64,000 nucleotides of DNA from Niastella caeni (lineage in GTDB: Bacteria; Bacteroidota; Bacteroidia; Chitinophagales; Chitinophagaceae): the NCBI RefSeq assembly GCF_004834005.1, contig NZ_STFF01000001.1, forward strand, positions 867,347 through 931,346. Direction: 5' to 3'. The notes below the pieces were generated by a model. That model saw only the letters and a list, made by a program, of their open reading frames with translations. It was not told where the DNA came from and did not search any database. Of this stretch, positions 50,265 through 60,173 are shown in pieces (the stretch's first letter is position 1; each line of letters opens with the position of its first letter). Both the position numbers and the translations under genes were made by a program.

Positions 50265-52421
50265 CTACTTCGCATTTTCTTCCAACGCTTTGGCAACATA
50301 ACTGTAAGCCAATTTCCGAACAAATGCTTCCGTCCATAAACCGATGGGTTCACCGGCACGCCAGTAAGAATTAACCGGACTGTCTAAGGGGCTCCAGATA
50401 GTAATACCGTAGCGCTGACGGGCGGGGATCAATTCAAAATATTTATCAATTACAAATTTGTACATGTCGGCCTGTGCTTTATAATGTTCAGCAGTGGCTG
50501 CAGTTGTTTGTACGCCTACGCCAATGTCGAGCTCAGATATTTTTACCATTTTCCCCGTAGCAGCCAGCAACTTGAACATGTCTACAATCTTCTGTTTATT
50601 GGTAGTTGTACTAATGTGCATCTGGGTGCCGATGCCGTCTACTTTTGCTCCCTTGCTTTCAATGTAATTCACATAGGCAATCAGGCCGCGACATTTGTCA
50701 AGATTGTACTCAAGGTTATAATCATTTATAAAATGAATATCACTCGCGTTGCCATATTTCCTGGCCATTTTAAAAGCAGTTACCGCATAATCCTTACTCA
50801 TATAATCCTGCCAGTGGAAAACATCTGCAGGCAAATTCGATTGGCCTATACCGGTTTTAAGTTCATATGGCTTTCCGTCATCCATAGGTTCATTCACCAC
50901 ATCCCATGCCTTTACATGCGATTTGCTTACGCCCAACATACCGGAAATAAATTTATCCATGGCATCCGTTATAATGACAGTTTTTTCTACATCGGTTTTA
51001 TTTACTACAGTTACGTTACCACCGGTTGCCTTCGAACTTTTGAGCACCACATCATCTATATATACCGTTCCGGCAAATTCACCGTAACTAATTATCAGCC
51101 TGGTCCTGTCGGCAGCAGTAACGGTAGTTGCGATGTTTACCTGTGTCCATTGCGTTGTTACGGGCACCTGCCCAAATCCATTGGATGAATAATTGGGGCT
51201 TTGCAGCTCGGGCCTGATGACGCCTGCTGCCGTACCCTTCACCCAAAAGCTCAGGTTATAGGTTTCACCATTGGTCAATGCGGCCGCAAAAGGATAGGTT
51301 GTTTGAACATCCCAATAATTTGTCGTTTTTGACGGGTTCGTTACAAACAAGGCCTTTCCGGTATTATTCAAACCCAAACCATTTGCCGTGATGCCCCGGG
51401 TGGAGTTATTACCCCAGCCGCCCCAGGCGCTACCCGATTCAAAATTCCCATTTGCAACGAGATTGGTAACGATCGGGTTTCCCTGCGTGTCGTACACATA
51501 CAGGTTATTTACATCGATAGAATAGGTTACATTAGGCTTATACCCAAGGTCGAAGTGCAACTTGATATTATCCGCGGCAAAGTCATTGATCTGAAACCTG
51601 ATCTCCTTCCAGGAGATCCCTGTAGTGAAAGTAGCGGAAGGCGTTCCGGTTTTCATCCAGTCTATCTGAGGCGTATTATTATTCAACCCTTCGAAAGTGA
51701 TGCGGCCTTCGCCCGGAACATCTGACTTGATATACACAATCACTTCATACCTGTGTGTTCTGTTTACTGGTATGGCCGGGCTAATCAATTGTAACGCCGT
51801 TGCTGAGGAAGAACCGGCAGCAGACACCAACTTCAATGCTTTATTACCGGTGCCCATTCCTTCACCATCGGCAATGGAAATACCGGCGCCGATATTGGCG
51901 CGGTTCCAACCATTGAAAGTTTTATCCTGCAAGCCGGCAACATTCAAATCATTTGCGTAAGCAGGCGAGGTCACGGTCATTGGTGCAAGTAGTCCTTTTA
52001 AATAGGAAGCATTCTGATTTGCATGCCATACCAGTGTATGGCCGTAAACAGACATACCTGCCTGGCGGGTCGTTTGCAAAAAGTCGGTTACCTTATCTAA
52101 TGCCAAACTTCCATCGGCCATAACCACGGCGCCATGCTTCATTTCGTACCCTACTGCAAACTCATCGAAATTTTTATTGGCCAACCGGTACATCACCCCT
52201 TTATTAAGGTACTCTGATAAATTACCGGCAACCCCGAATTTGAAATCAGGGTGTGCGGTACGGTTTATATACGTTTTCAGCGCCGGGTAAGAATCTATGT
52301 CTTCCTGAAGGGTAACGCTTTCAGGCTTGTCGACGTTGAATTCAGCGGCTTTATACTTGTTGCAGGAAGCCACCACTACCAGGGTCGTGAGGCTTACTGC
52401 TATTTTATAAAGTGTATTCAT
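50265..52421 (-). CDS. xyn10C: GH10 endo-1,4-beta-xylanase with inserted carbohydrate-binding modules
   Basis: 718 residues, a lipoprotein (V-A-S-C20) likely at the cell surface. The GH10 barrel is split: residues about 45-150 (YGHTLVWHANQN) and 475-718. Acid/base Glu511 sits in WDVVNEP and nucleophile Glu630 in KISELDIGV. Between them, about residues 165-465, lie two beta-sandwich carbohydrate-binding modules (for example KALKLVSAAG and NGNFESGSAWGGW). Family knowledge: Xyn10C enzymes of Bacteroides and Prevotella have this inserted arrangement. It cleaves xylan before import by the SusC/D pairs upstream. Confidence 0.94.
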   Translation of the reverse strand: MNTLYKIAVSLTTLVVVASCNKYKAAEFNVDKPESVTLQEDIDSYPALKTYINRTAHPDFKFGVAGNLSEYLNKGVMYRLANKNFDEFAVGYEMKHGAVVMADGSLALDKVTDFLQTTRQAGMSVYGHTLVWHANQNASYLKGLLAPMTVTSPAYANDLNVAGLQDKTFNGWNRANIGAGISIADGEGMGTGNKALKLVSAAGSSSATALQLISPAIPVNRTHRYEVIVYIKSDVPGEGRITFEGLNNNTPQIDWMKTGTPSATFTTGISWKEIRFQINDFAADNIKLHFDLGYKPNVTYSIDVNNLYVYDTQGNPIVTNLVANGNFESGSAWGGWGNNSTRGITANGLGLNNTGKALFVTNPSKTTNYWDVQTTYPFAAALTNGETYNLSFWVKGTAAGVIRPELQSPNYSSNGFGQVPVTTQWTQVNIATTVTAADRTRLIISYGEFAGTVYIDDVVLKSSKATGGNVTVVNKTDVEKTVIITDAMDKFISGMLGVSKSHVKAWDVVNEPMDDGKPYELKTGIGQSNLPADVFHWQDYMSKDYAVTAFKMARKYGNASDIHFINDYNLEYNLDKCRGLIAYVNYIESKGAKVDGIGTQMHISTTTNKQKIVDMFKLLAATGKMVKISELDIGVGVQTTAATAEHYKAQADMYKFVIDKYFELIPARQRYGITIWSPLDSPVNSYWRAGEPIGLWTEAFVRKLAYSYVAKALEENAK

Positions 52422-52454
52422 ATCGGTTGTATAAATTAAAAATGTTGAAATAAA

Positions 52455-53411
52455 TTACTTAACCACCGGCGCAAAAGTTTCCATGGTCACTGCGCGGTCG
52501 CGCAATACCAGCGTATCGGTAGAAGACACCTGCATATCGGTTAATGTAACCTGGTAACTCAGGTAAATGGCATCGCGGTCTTTACTACCCCAACTGTTCT
52601 TTTCTCCCCGCTTTACAAATTTGCCATTTCCCGTGGCGGTGAAACTACTTGTGGCGGAAGAAACGGTACAATTACCGTCGTTATCAAAGGTGAGCAGCAG
52701 GGTACAATTCACATTTACGCCGTTCTTGTCTTTGAATACCACCGGAAACTCAATCACCTTCATCGTTCGCGTGTGCAATTTGTTCACTTCATCATCTTCA
52801 ACATATGGTTTATGTCTTACCACGGTTTGGTTAACACTTCCGGTTATTACATCCTTCCCTCTGCGCAGGTAATTGCCATGCCATGGATTTACATACTTAA
52901 TGGCATACAGAATAAAATCTTTGCCGGAAAGAATGGAATCGGCGTTCGACTTGCTTGTCATCCGCAAAGGGATCACGTACGTTTTCTTTATTGAAGCAGG
53001 ATCATTAAAAAAGGCTTCGGTCAACTGCACTTCTACCCCGCCGGTAAGACCGCCTTCCGGTATAACTATATTATCTGCGGCCAGCGAATAATAATTATTG
53101 GGCATGGCCACGATCTGGTCGCCGCCTGCATTGAATAAAAGGGGCCGGGCCAATAAGGAATTGTCTACGGAGATCCCGATCTGTATGTTCCGTTTACTAC
53201 TGTAAACACCGCCGGTAGTTGCCAGTATTTTGCATTTACCCTGGTTGTCGAGCTCGGTACTAAAAACATCTTCACCGAATGTAATGGTGCGCACCGGGTA
53301 CTGGTAGGCAAAGTATACCGTCTGGTAATCGTAATCGGGAAACTCCACTTCTTTACTACTGCACGATACAAGTACAAAGAGCAGTATGATTGGTATTAGA
53401 AACTTTTTCAT
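52455..53411 (-). CDS. xusE: Surface glycan-binding lipoprotein (DUF1735/DUF5627-like)
   Basis: 318 residues with lipobox L-V-S-C17. The first part (DYQTVYFAYQYPVRTITFGED) is a DUF1735 domain; the C-terminal part (YLSYQVTLTDMQVSSTDTLVLRDR) matches DUF5627. It has no catalytic motif. Position between the second SusD and the xylanase is that of XusE, a xylan-binding surface protein. The symbol is assigned by gene order. Confidence 0.8.
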   Translation of the reverse strand: MKKFLIPIILLFVLVSCSSKEVEFPDYDYQTVYFAYQYPVRTITFGEDVFSTELDNQGKCKILATTGGVYSSKRNIQIGISVDNSLLARPLLFNAGGDQIVAMPNNYYSLAADNIVIPEGGLTGGVEVQLTEAFFNDPASIKKTYVIPLRMTSKSNADSILSGKDFILYAIKYVNPWHGNYLRRGKDVITGSVNQTVVRHKPYVEDDEVNKLHTRTMKVIEFPVVFKDKNGVNVNCTLLLTFDNDGNCTVSSATSSFTATGNGKFVKRGEKNSWGSKDRDAIYLSYQVTLTDMQVSSTDTLVLRDRAVTMETFAPVVK

Positions 53412-53538
53412 TATTAACGTTTTCGATAATTCATTAGAGATTCTATTTGTGATTTGCTTTCTGGGAGCTATGATTTAAATCTAAAAATCTATAAATCCCA
53501 AAATCAGCAATCGAAAAAATGCTCCCCGTTAAGGCTGC

Positions 53539-55311
53539 TTATCTCCATCCCTGGTTTTGCATCAATTCGCTAAACTTCAGGATCTCGCTATAAGGAATGG
53601 GACCATAGGTCATAAAGGGTTGAAATTGCCTGGCCTCCACATTTATGGTGGTGTGGTTGCCGTTCTGTATGCTCACCCCTTTAGCCGTTTCAGTAAGGTT
53701 CTGTTTCCAACGGCGCAGGTCCCAGAAGCGAAATCCTTCAAAGCACAACTCCAGCCTCCGCTCATTCCTTATCAGCGTCCTCATTTGGTCTTTACTGCCT
53801 TTTGCAGCTTCCAGGTAGGGGTCGCCGTTCGTTAAGCCTACACCAGCTCTTCTGCGAATGGCTTTGATAACATCATATGCAGAATACGTATTGGTACCGG
53901 TACCCATAGGTCCCCAGGCTTCATTAGCAGCTTCTGCATAATTGAAAAAGATCTCCGTATACCTGATGTGTGGTTTATAATGACGTTGGTTGTTGGCCGA
54001 AGTGGGATTCAGGTTTACATCCTGGCGAAGCAACTTGCGCAGGTAGTACCCGGTTCTTGTAGAAGTTTCTACCCGGTTCAACGCATCATTCGTATTACCA
54101 TTTGCGGTGGTGTTTATAACCGTATTATTAGGTCCGGCCGTACCGCCGTTTACCAAAACATAATGACTTAAGCGAGGGTCCCGATTGTTATAAGGAGCGG
54201 CAGGATCAAAACCACTGGCAGGATCTGTAATGGGATATCCATTGGCCATCGGAAAGGCATCCACGAGGTTCTGCGTTGGGTTTATTCGTCCGCTCCCAAA
54301 AATGCTGGGCGGATAGTTGGCCTGTTCAAGATCCCTGTTATCGCTATAATTGCTTCTCCATAATATTTCAGCCGGGTTAGTACCGTCGGCCAAACCTGCG
54401 ATCTCTGAAGCATTGGAATACCAGGTCACTCCATTCGTTGCCAGGGCGCTGAGGCCGCCTTTTAAATTAAGCACTGCGGCTGCATAATTGGCTGCAGTGG
54501 CCCAGGTGGTTGAATTACCATTACTAAAGGAAGGGCTGGCTGCCAGCAATGCCACTTTTGACCTGATGGCCTTAGCGATCCTTGCTGTAAGGAACCCGCG
54601 AAAAGCGGCGCCAAAGGCACGGTCGTATTGTTCCTTTGTTATTGAACCGCCATACTTCGCCGGGATCTGCGAAGCATTGGGTATATTTTCAAAATCGATG
54701 GGCAATAGATCTTCCGCCCTGTCCAGGTCGCTATAAATTTGCTGCATACATTCTTCCAACGTTGCCCTGGGTTTATTGAAATCGGCATTGGGATTTTGCA
54801 CTTCCAGGTTAACAGGCACGCCAAGCATCATTGAGTTTTCAGAAAGACCTCCATGCGCTTCCAACAAATGATACATGAATAATGCGCGTAAGCCATACGC
54901 CTCGCCTTTAATACGCATGGCCATCAAACGGCTTACCGTTGCATCCGTAGCCCACTGCACGGTATCTACCTGACCAAGCATTATATTGAGGTATTGGATG
55001 GCAGCATAGGCATTTGTCCACTGGCTAAGCGGGTTATTATTGGCAGCCCATTGCCCGTTAGCGATCTTTAAAAAGGCATTGTTCTGATCGTTGGTTACTG
55101 CGTCATCGGTAGCTACATCATTAAATGACCACGAGTTGGTTGGTATGCGGTTGTATGCGTTGAGCAGAATGCCAAATGGAAATCTTGCATCATTAGGAAT
55201 AAATGCATCCGGGTTCAACTCCCGGTTGTTCTCTATCGCCGGCGTTAAAAGGTCTTTACAACTGCTCAGTGCGATAAGAGCTATCCACAATATTATTATA
55301 CTTCTTTTCAT
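53539..55311 (-). CDS. xusD: SusD/RagB-family xylan-binding lipoprotein (second pair)
   Basis: 590 residues with lipobox L-S-S-C18. Typical SusD features: TPR-like helices (GEAYGLRALFMYHLLEAHGG), YTEIFFNYAEAANEA and the C-terminal FEGFRFWDLRRWK. SusD proteins cap the SusC channel and hold the oligosaccharide. It is 31 bp downstream of its SusC partner. Symbol by gene order. Confidence 0.92.
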   Translation of the reverse strand: MKRSIIILWIALIALSSCKDLLTPAIENNRELNPDAFIPNDARFPFGILLNAYNRIPTNSWSFNDVATDDAVTNDQNNAFLKIANGQWAANNNPLSQWTNAYAAIQYLNIMLGQVDTVQWATDATVSRLMAMRIKGEAYGLRALFMYHLLEAHGGLSENSMMLGVPVNLEVQNPNADFNKPRATLEECMQQIYSDLDRAEDLLPIDFENIPNASQIPAKYGGSITKEQYDRAFGAAFRGFLTARIAKAIRSKVALLAASPSFSNGNSTTWATAANYAAAVLNLKGGLSALATNGVTWYSNASEIAGLADGTNPAEILWRSNYSDNRDLEQANYPPSIFGSGRINPTQNLVDAFPMANGYPITDPASGFDPAAPYNNRDPRLSHYVLVNGGTAGPNNTVINTTANGNTNDALNRVETSTRTGYYLRKLLRQDVNLNPTSANNQRHYKPHIRYTEIFFNYAEAANEAWGPMGTGTNTYSAYDVIKAIRRRAGVGLTNGDPYLEAAKGSKDQMRTLIRNERRLELCFEGFRFWDLRRWKQNLTETAKGVSIQNGNHTTINVEARQFQPFMTYGPIPYSEILKFSELMQNQGWR

Positions 55312-55342
55312 ATTCGTTAACTTGATCGGTTACAACGGCTTT

Positions 55343-58183
55343 TTAAAACAAAGCTTTGACACCTACATTATATAAGCGGGTTTGCGGCGCACTTTCTATG
55401 TTGAGCTCCATTATTTCACGTTCGGGAGAAATGGTCAACAGGTTGAAGCCGCTGATATATACGCCTAAATCCTTTACCAGTTTTTTGTTTTTGAGCATGC
55501 CGGTTATATCATAAGAGATCTGCACTTTGCTCAAATCGAACCGGTTGGTTTTGTACAACCAGAAATCGGAAGCGCGGAAATTGTTATCGCTGTTAAATGT
55601 GGTTAACCTTGGATACTTAGCCGTGTTTTGGGTTTCGGTTGTCCAGCGGTCACGCACCATAATGGAATATTTATCATCCCCATCTACCCAGAAGTAGGAA
55701 TTGTTCTTCATGGCATACGCTCCGAAGCGGCCAACCCCCAGCGCAAAAAAGGTAAGGTTCTTCCATTTTGCAGTGAGGTTTATACCCAATGTAAGGGGTG
55801 CGCCAAACCAACCGCCTCTGCCGAGATACACTTCGTCCCTGGCGTTGATGATGCCATCCCCATTCTGATCTTTATACTTTATATCACCGGGTTTTACCTG
55901 GCCAAAAGTTTGTGATGGAGAATTATTGATATCGTTCTGGTCACTGAAGAATCCCAGGCTCTGCAGCCCCCAAACAGCATCCAGTGGTTTTCCCGCCCGG
56001 TACTGGTAGTCATCTTCATACACTTCCGCACGTTTTGCAGCAGTAGTTTTATAATAAGTTCCTGCCACACCCAACGACCAATCTACGCCACCGAGTTTTT
56101 TATTGAGGTTGGCGCTAAAGTCAACGCCTACGCGTTTATCGTCGTTATAGTTAACAAAAGGGATGAAGGAAGAGACCGGCCACCCGGTAGTGAAATAAGA
56201 TGGGTATAAAACAGCAGGCTGAATAATGTTCCCGGTAATCTTGTTTACAAAGAAAGTCCCTTGTAATGTGACCAACTTTTTGAAGAACGATCCTTCCAGG
56301 CCAATGCTTATTTCTTCACGCTTAGGGAATTTCATATTGGGGTTATCGCCTCTCCTCGCCTCGGTTGCCTGAATACCGGTACCATCTTTCCAGCCAAACC
56401 AGGAACCCTGGCCGGTATAATAACCCTGGTACAGGTAATAAGTTGTAATATCAAGGTCGGTATGCAGGATGCCCGCAGATGCAGTTAACCGAAGATTGTC
56501 AATCACCGTAGCGCCGCTCATGAATGGCTCGCTGCTGATGCGCCATCCCAATGAAACAGTAGGTGAAAAAGCCTGCCGGTTGCCTTCGGGCAATTTGGCG
56601 GAATGGATCATGGCGCCGCTAAAATCAAGGTAATATTTGTTGAGGTAATTATAGCCCAACTGAAGGCCCAGGTTGGCATTACTGGTTCGGTGATAAACGG
56701 CCGACTCTGATTGTTGAAAACCATTGACCAACAAGATGGCCGACAAATTGTGCCTGCTCTTTATTGAATTTACGTAGTTGAACTGGCCGGTAGCTGAAAT
56801 GGTTTGCCGGTACCAGGTATTGCTTACATTCTGCACGCCCGGTGTAGCATCCTGACCGTATTTTGTAAGATCGCTTATGAGGTCTTCGCCATTGTAATTA
56901 TTCCAGGTGGGCGCATAGACCGCATAACTGTTGTTGTAGGCCAGGTTGTACGATGAGGTGTAATCTACTGCGAACGTAGACCGAAAAGAAAGCCCTTTCA
57001 ACACATTCCGCAGATCTGCATTCACTCCGGTATTGAACTGGAACTGCCGGCTGTTGAATTGATTATTGCCGCCTGCATAAATGGCAGCAAACGGATTGGT
57101 TTGATCTAACTGGGTTCCGCCCAACAAATATTGACCATCGATGAGATGATTGCTGTTCTTCACTAAAACCTGCGACACTTCATCCTCCGCCTCTATCATG
57201 CTCAGGGGAATGAGCGGTGAGAACCGGTGCGGACGCAAAGTAGCGGCACTGCCCCAGTAGTTGGTATTTACGCCGTGACCCGTATAGAAGATACCGCTTG
57301 CATCTACATTACACGAAATATAGTTGCTTAAAGTAATGTCAATATTACCACGAACGTTGAAGCGGTCTGCCCGGTTGTTCCTGATGGCTTCGCCAAAGTT
57401 GAGCAACGAGCCGGCAGTTTGAAAACCGATGTTTGTATAATAACGGGCCTTATCATTGCCGCCTGAAATTTCAGCAGTAGCATCATAACGGCCATACATT
57501 TTCTTCAGGTAATCCGAAGAATAATAGTCAACATTAGGGTAACGGTAAGGGTTACGCCCCGATGCATAATTATAGATAGTCTCCTGGCTATAGAGCTCCG
57601 CCAACCCATCATTCCGGCGGGCTTCATTATACAAAATCATGTATTCTGCAGAACCCAGGTACAACGGATATCTTTTAGGCACATTGGCGCCTGCATTGGC
57701 CCTGATATCGATCCGGAAGTTGTTGGCCTCCCCTCTTTTGGTTGTAATGTAAATAACGCCTTTGGCAGCGCGGCTCCCATAAAGCGCCACCGCATTTACA
57801 CCCTTCAAAAAGGTTATCTGATCTATTTCAGTGGGCGATACATTGCCAACCTCGCGGGGAACGCCATCTATTAATACCAGGTAGCCGCCCATGCCCCAGT
57901 TGCTGTTGCCATTGTAACCGGGCGCCCATGCTTCCATACCGTCGAGGCCATAGATAAAATAGTTTTTTTGTAAAAGCTCCGCCACATTAACAGCCGACAC
58001 ACCGCCCAACAGGTCACTTTGTTCAACCTTGCGAAAAGCCACCTGCACATCTTTCGGTTTATCTACGGCGTTTGTAATAACCTGTACTGCGGTATCCTGT
58101 GCCTTCACCACCGCACCAATGGCAACCAGCGAACATAACACCATTATTATTTTAAAATATTGCATGAATTTCAAGTTTAACAT
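55343..58183 (-). CDS. xusC: SusC/RagA-family TonB-dependent receptor (second pair), short N-terminus
   Basis: 946 residues with a signal peptide (about 1-28). The plug domain follows almost at once (VFLVDGVP-type motif VLIDGVPREVGNVSPTEIDQ and TFLKGVNAVALYGSRAAKGV), then the beta-barrel and the terminal LYNVGVKALF. Unlike the first SusC of the locus it has no carboxypeptidase-like N-terminal domain. It forms the import channel for xylo-oligosaccharides with its SusD. Symbol by gene order. Confidence 0.92.
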   Translation of the reverse strand: MLNLKFMQYFKIIMVLCSLVAIGAVVKAQDTAVQVITNAVDKPKDVQVAFRKVEQSDLLGGVSAVNVAELLQKNYFIYGLDGMEAWAPGYNGNSNWGMGGYLVLIDGVPREVGNVSPTEIDQITFLKGVNAVALYGSRAAKGVIYITTKRGEANNFRIDIRANAGANVPKRYPLYLGSAEYMILYNEARRNDGLAELYSQETIYNYASGRNPYRYPNVDYYSSDYLKKMYGRYDATAEISGGNDKARYYTNIGFQTAGSLLNFGEAIRNNRADRFNVRGNIDITLSNYISCNVDASGIFYTGHGVNTNYWGSAATLRPHRFSPLIPLSMIEAEDEVSQVLVKNSNHLIDGQYLLGGTQLDQTNPFAAIYAGGNNQFNSRQFQFNTGVNADLRNVLKGLSFRSTFAVDYTSSYNLAYNNSYAVYAPTWNNYNGEDLISDLTKYGQDATPGVQNVSNTWYRQTISATGQFNYVNSIKSRHNLSAILLVNGFQQSESAVYHRTSNANLGLQLGYNYLNKYYLDFSGAMIHSAKLPEGNRQAFSPTVSLGWRISSEPFMSGATVIDNLRLTASAGILHTDLDITTYYLYQGYYTGQGSWFGWKDGTGIQATEARRGDNPNMKFPKREEISIGLEGSFFKKLVTLQGTFFVNKITGNIIQPAVLYPSYFTTGWPVSSFIPFVNYNDDKRVGVDFSANLNKKLGGVDWSLGVAGTYYKTTAAKRAEVYEDDYQYRAGKPLDAVWGLQSLGFFSDQNDINNSPSQTFGQVKPGDIKYKDQNGDGIINARDEVYLGRGGWFGAPLTLGINLTAKWKNLTFFALGVGRFGAYAMKNNSYFWVDGDDKYSIMVRDRWTTETQNTAKYPRLTTFNSDNNFRASDFWLYKTNRFDLSKVQISYDITGMLKNKKLVKDLGVYISGFNLLTISPEREIMELNIESAPQTRLYNVGVKALF

Positions 58184-58281
58184 TGCATGATACTTTTAAG
58201 GAATTGTTCCCAGGCGTGCCACGGTTCGCTTGCATCTACGGGGTAACCCCCGACTCCATCGGGCAAGCTGTGTAACACCTG

Positions 58282-60162
58282 CTACCAACCCGGGTTCTGC
58301 GGAAACTCCAGGTACATATTGGCATCTGCATTCTTTAAAGGAAGCCAATAATGTTTTTGTGTGTACTTGCGTTCCAGGATAACATTTTCACGTAAGTTAA
58401 CCACCCGGTTCTCCTTCGGATCGGTGGTGTTGAATGTGCCGGCCCTGTCGAATTCAATTGATTTTTTCAGTGTATACGGGCTTTGGATCAATAACATCCA
58501 GCGACGCAGGTCATTGAAGCGATGCCCTTCAAATGAAAGCTCTACCGCCCGTTCGCGCCGCACTTCATTCATGAAAGTATTCAGTAAAGTGAGGAATTGC
58601 GGGGCCACATGCCCAACACCAGCCCTGTCGCGAATAAGATTTACCGCATCTTCGGCCGTTTTACTATACCCCTCTGCCTTACCTGCCGCGGAACCATATG
58701 CCTGGGCTGCCGCTTCGGCATACATTAAATACACATCTGCCAACCGCATATAGGGCAGGTGAATATTCAGGCTCTTGTCGTAACTATAACCGTTGTCATA
58801 CTTATTCGCAGTTCTAGGTATGAACTTGTAAAGCAAATACCCCGTGCGGCTTCCGGTGCTGATGTTACGATAGCTGCCGCCGGTAAAAAGGTTGGCATAA
58901 CGGTTTGCTTCATCCGTAGTGGCTCCCTGTATGCATTTAACGCCGTCAAATACTATATCATTATAAAAACGCGGGTCCCTGCCTTTCCATGGATATGCAG
59001 GATCATAGCCCGATTCCGCATCAGCGGTGGTAATGTCTTTTATGGGCAAGCCATTGGCCATGCCATAATAATCAACATAATTGGCAGTAGGCAGAAATTT
59101 AACGTCGCCTCCTTCCAGTTGCGGTGCAGGTTGATATTGCTTACTGGTTCCCCAGTTGGAACTATTGGCGCCATAATATGGCCCGCGAAAAATAGCTTCC
59201 GTGCCTCCGGGCATCGCCCAGTTCTGGCCATTTGTATAGAAGTTGTTGTAGTACTTCGAAAATTCGATCAGGCTATAGGGCGCCTGTCCTGTTTCGCATA
59301 ACTGCAATAGTTCAGCAAACGCTTCCGCAGCCTTTTTACAATAACCGGTATTGTATGTCTGGCTTCCTGTTGATGCAAAATTCATTAATGGGCTACCGGC
59401 CCACAGATAGTTCTTGCCCAAATAACCAAGGGCCATTATTTTATTGATGCGCAGTTGGTTTTTGCCAAGCGTTTTCTTTCCAGCCGTAGTATTATCCCAG
59501 TTTGCCGGCAAAATATTGGCCGCTTCCCTGAAATCCCGGGCGGCGTTATCTGCGCACTCGTGGTAACTAAGGCGTGGCAAGGTTAGTTTCTGATCGCCGG
59601 GCAACACCTGGTCTATATAAGGAAGCCCGCCAAAATACTGCATGAACATAAAGTGAAACCACCCTCTGAAAAACAATAACTGTCCTTTGATCAGGTCCCG
59701 CTCTTCCTGGGTGGCATCTGTTAACTTGTCAATGTTCTCAAGGCCCAGGTTGGCTTTGCGAATGCCATACCAACCCAACTTCCACAATGACTTTGTAAAA
59801 CGGTCATCATTAGTTGATGTATTGTTCCTGTCCATCCACCCAGCCTGCCAGCCATCGAATTGCGACTGCCAGCCCCAGAAATCGCCATTATCAATTTTAA
59901 CTATAAAGTGAAAATCACGGGCAGTAGATTGTATCTCGTCTTCACCCCAGTTCCAGGAGTTGGTCCAATAGGCGTTTGTAAAGTCGGGGATACAATGATA
60001 GAGTTCTTCGGCAAAGCCCTGAAAATTGGTGAAGTTCTTAAATGCGTCGTTCGCCGATACAATGGATTGCGGTTCCCTGTCAAGGAATTTTTTACAGGAT
60101 ACCATACCAATGGTAGTAGCAAAGACGACTGTGGAAAGTAATATTTTAAAATATTTACGCAT
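58282..60162 (-). CDS. xusB: SusD/RagB-family xylan-binding lipoprotein (first pair)
   Basis: 626 residues with lipobox M-V-S-C23. It has the SusD pattern GQLLFFRGWFHFMFMQYFGG, YMRLADVYLMYAEAAAQAYG and ERAVELSFEGHRFNDLRRW. It lies 11 bp after its SusC partner and belongs to the same transcript. Symbol by gene order. Confidence 0.92.
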   Translation of the reverse strand: MRKYFKILLSTVVFATTIGMVSCKKFLDREPQSIVSANDAFKNFTNFQGFAEELYHCIPDFTNAYWTNSWNWGEDEIQSTARDFHFIVKIDNGDFWGWQSQFDGWQAGWMDRNNTSTNDDRFTKSLWKLGWYGIRKANLGLENIDKLTDATQEERDLIKGQLLFFRGWFHFMFMQYFGGLPYIDQVLPGDQKLTLPRLSYHECADNAARDFREAANILPANWDNTTAGKKTLGKNQLRINKIMALGYLGKNYLWAGSPLMNFASTGSQTYNTGYCKKAAEAFAELLQLCETGQAPYSLIEFSKYYNNFYTNGQNWAMPGGTEAIFRGPYYGANSSNWGTSKQYQPAPQLEGGDVKFLPTANYVDYYGMANGLPIKDITTADAESGYDPAYPWKGRDPRFYNDIVFDGVKCIQGATTDEANRYANLFTGGSYRNISTGSRTGYLLYKFIPRTANKYDNGYSYDKSLNIHLPYMRLADVYLMYAEAAAQAYGSAAGKAEGYSKTAEDAVNLIRDRAGVGHVAPQFLTLLNTFMNEVRRERAVELSFEGHRFNDLRRWMLLIQSPYTLKKSIEFDRAGTFNTTDPKENRVVNLRENVILERKYTQKHYWLPLKNADANMYLEFPQNPGW

Positions 60163-60173
60163 AATAATCCTGT

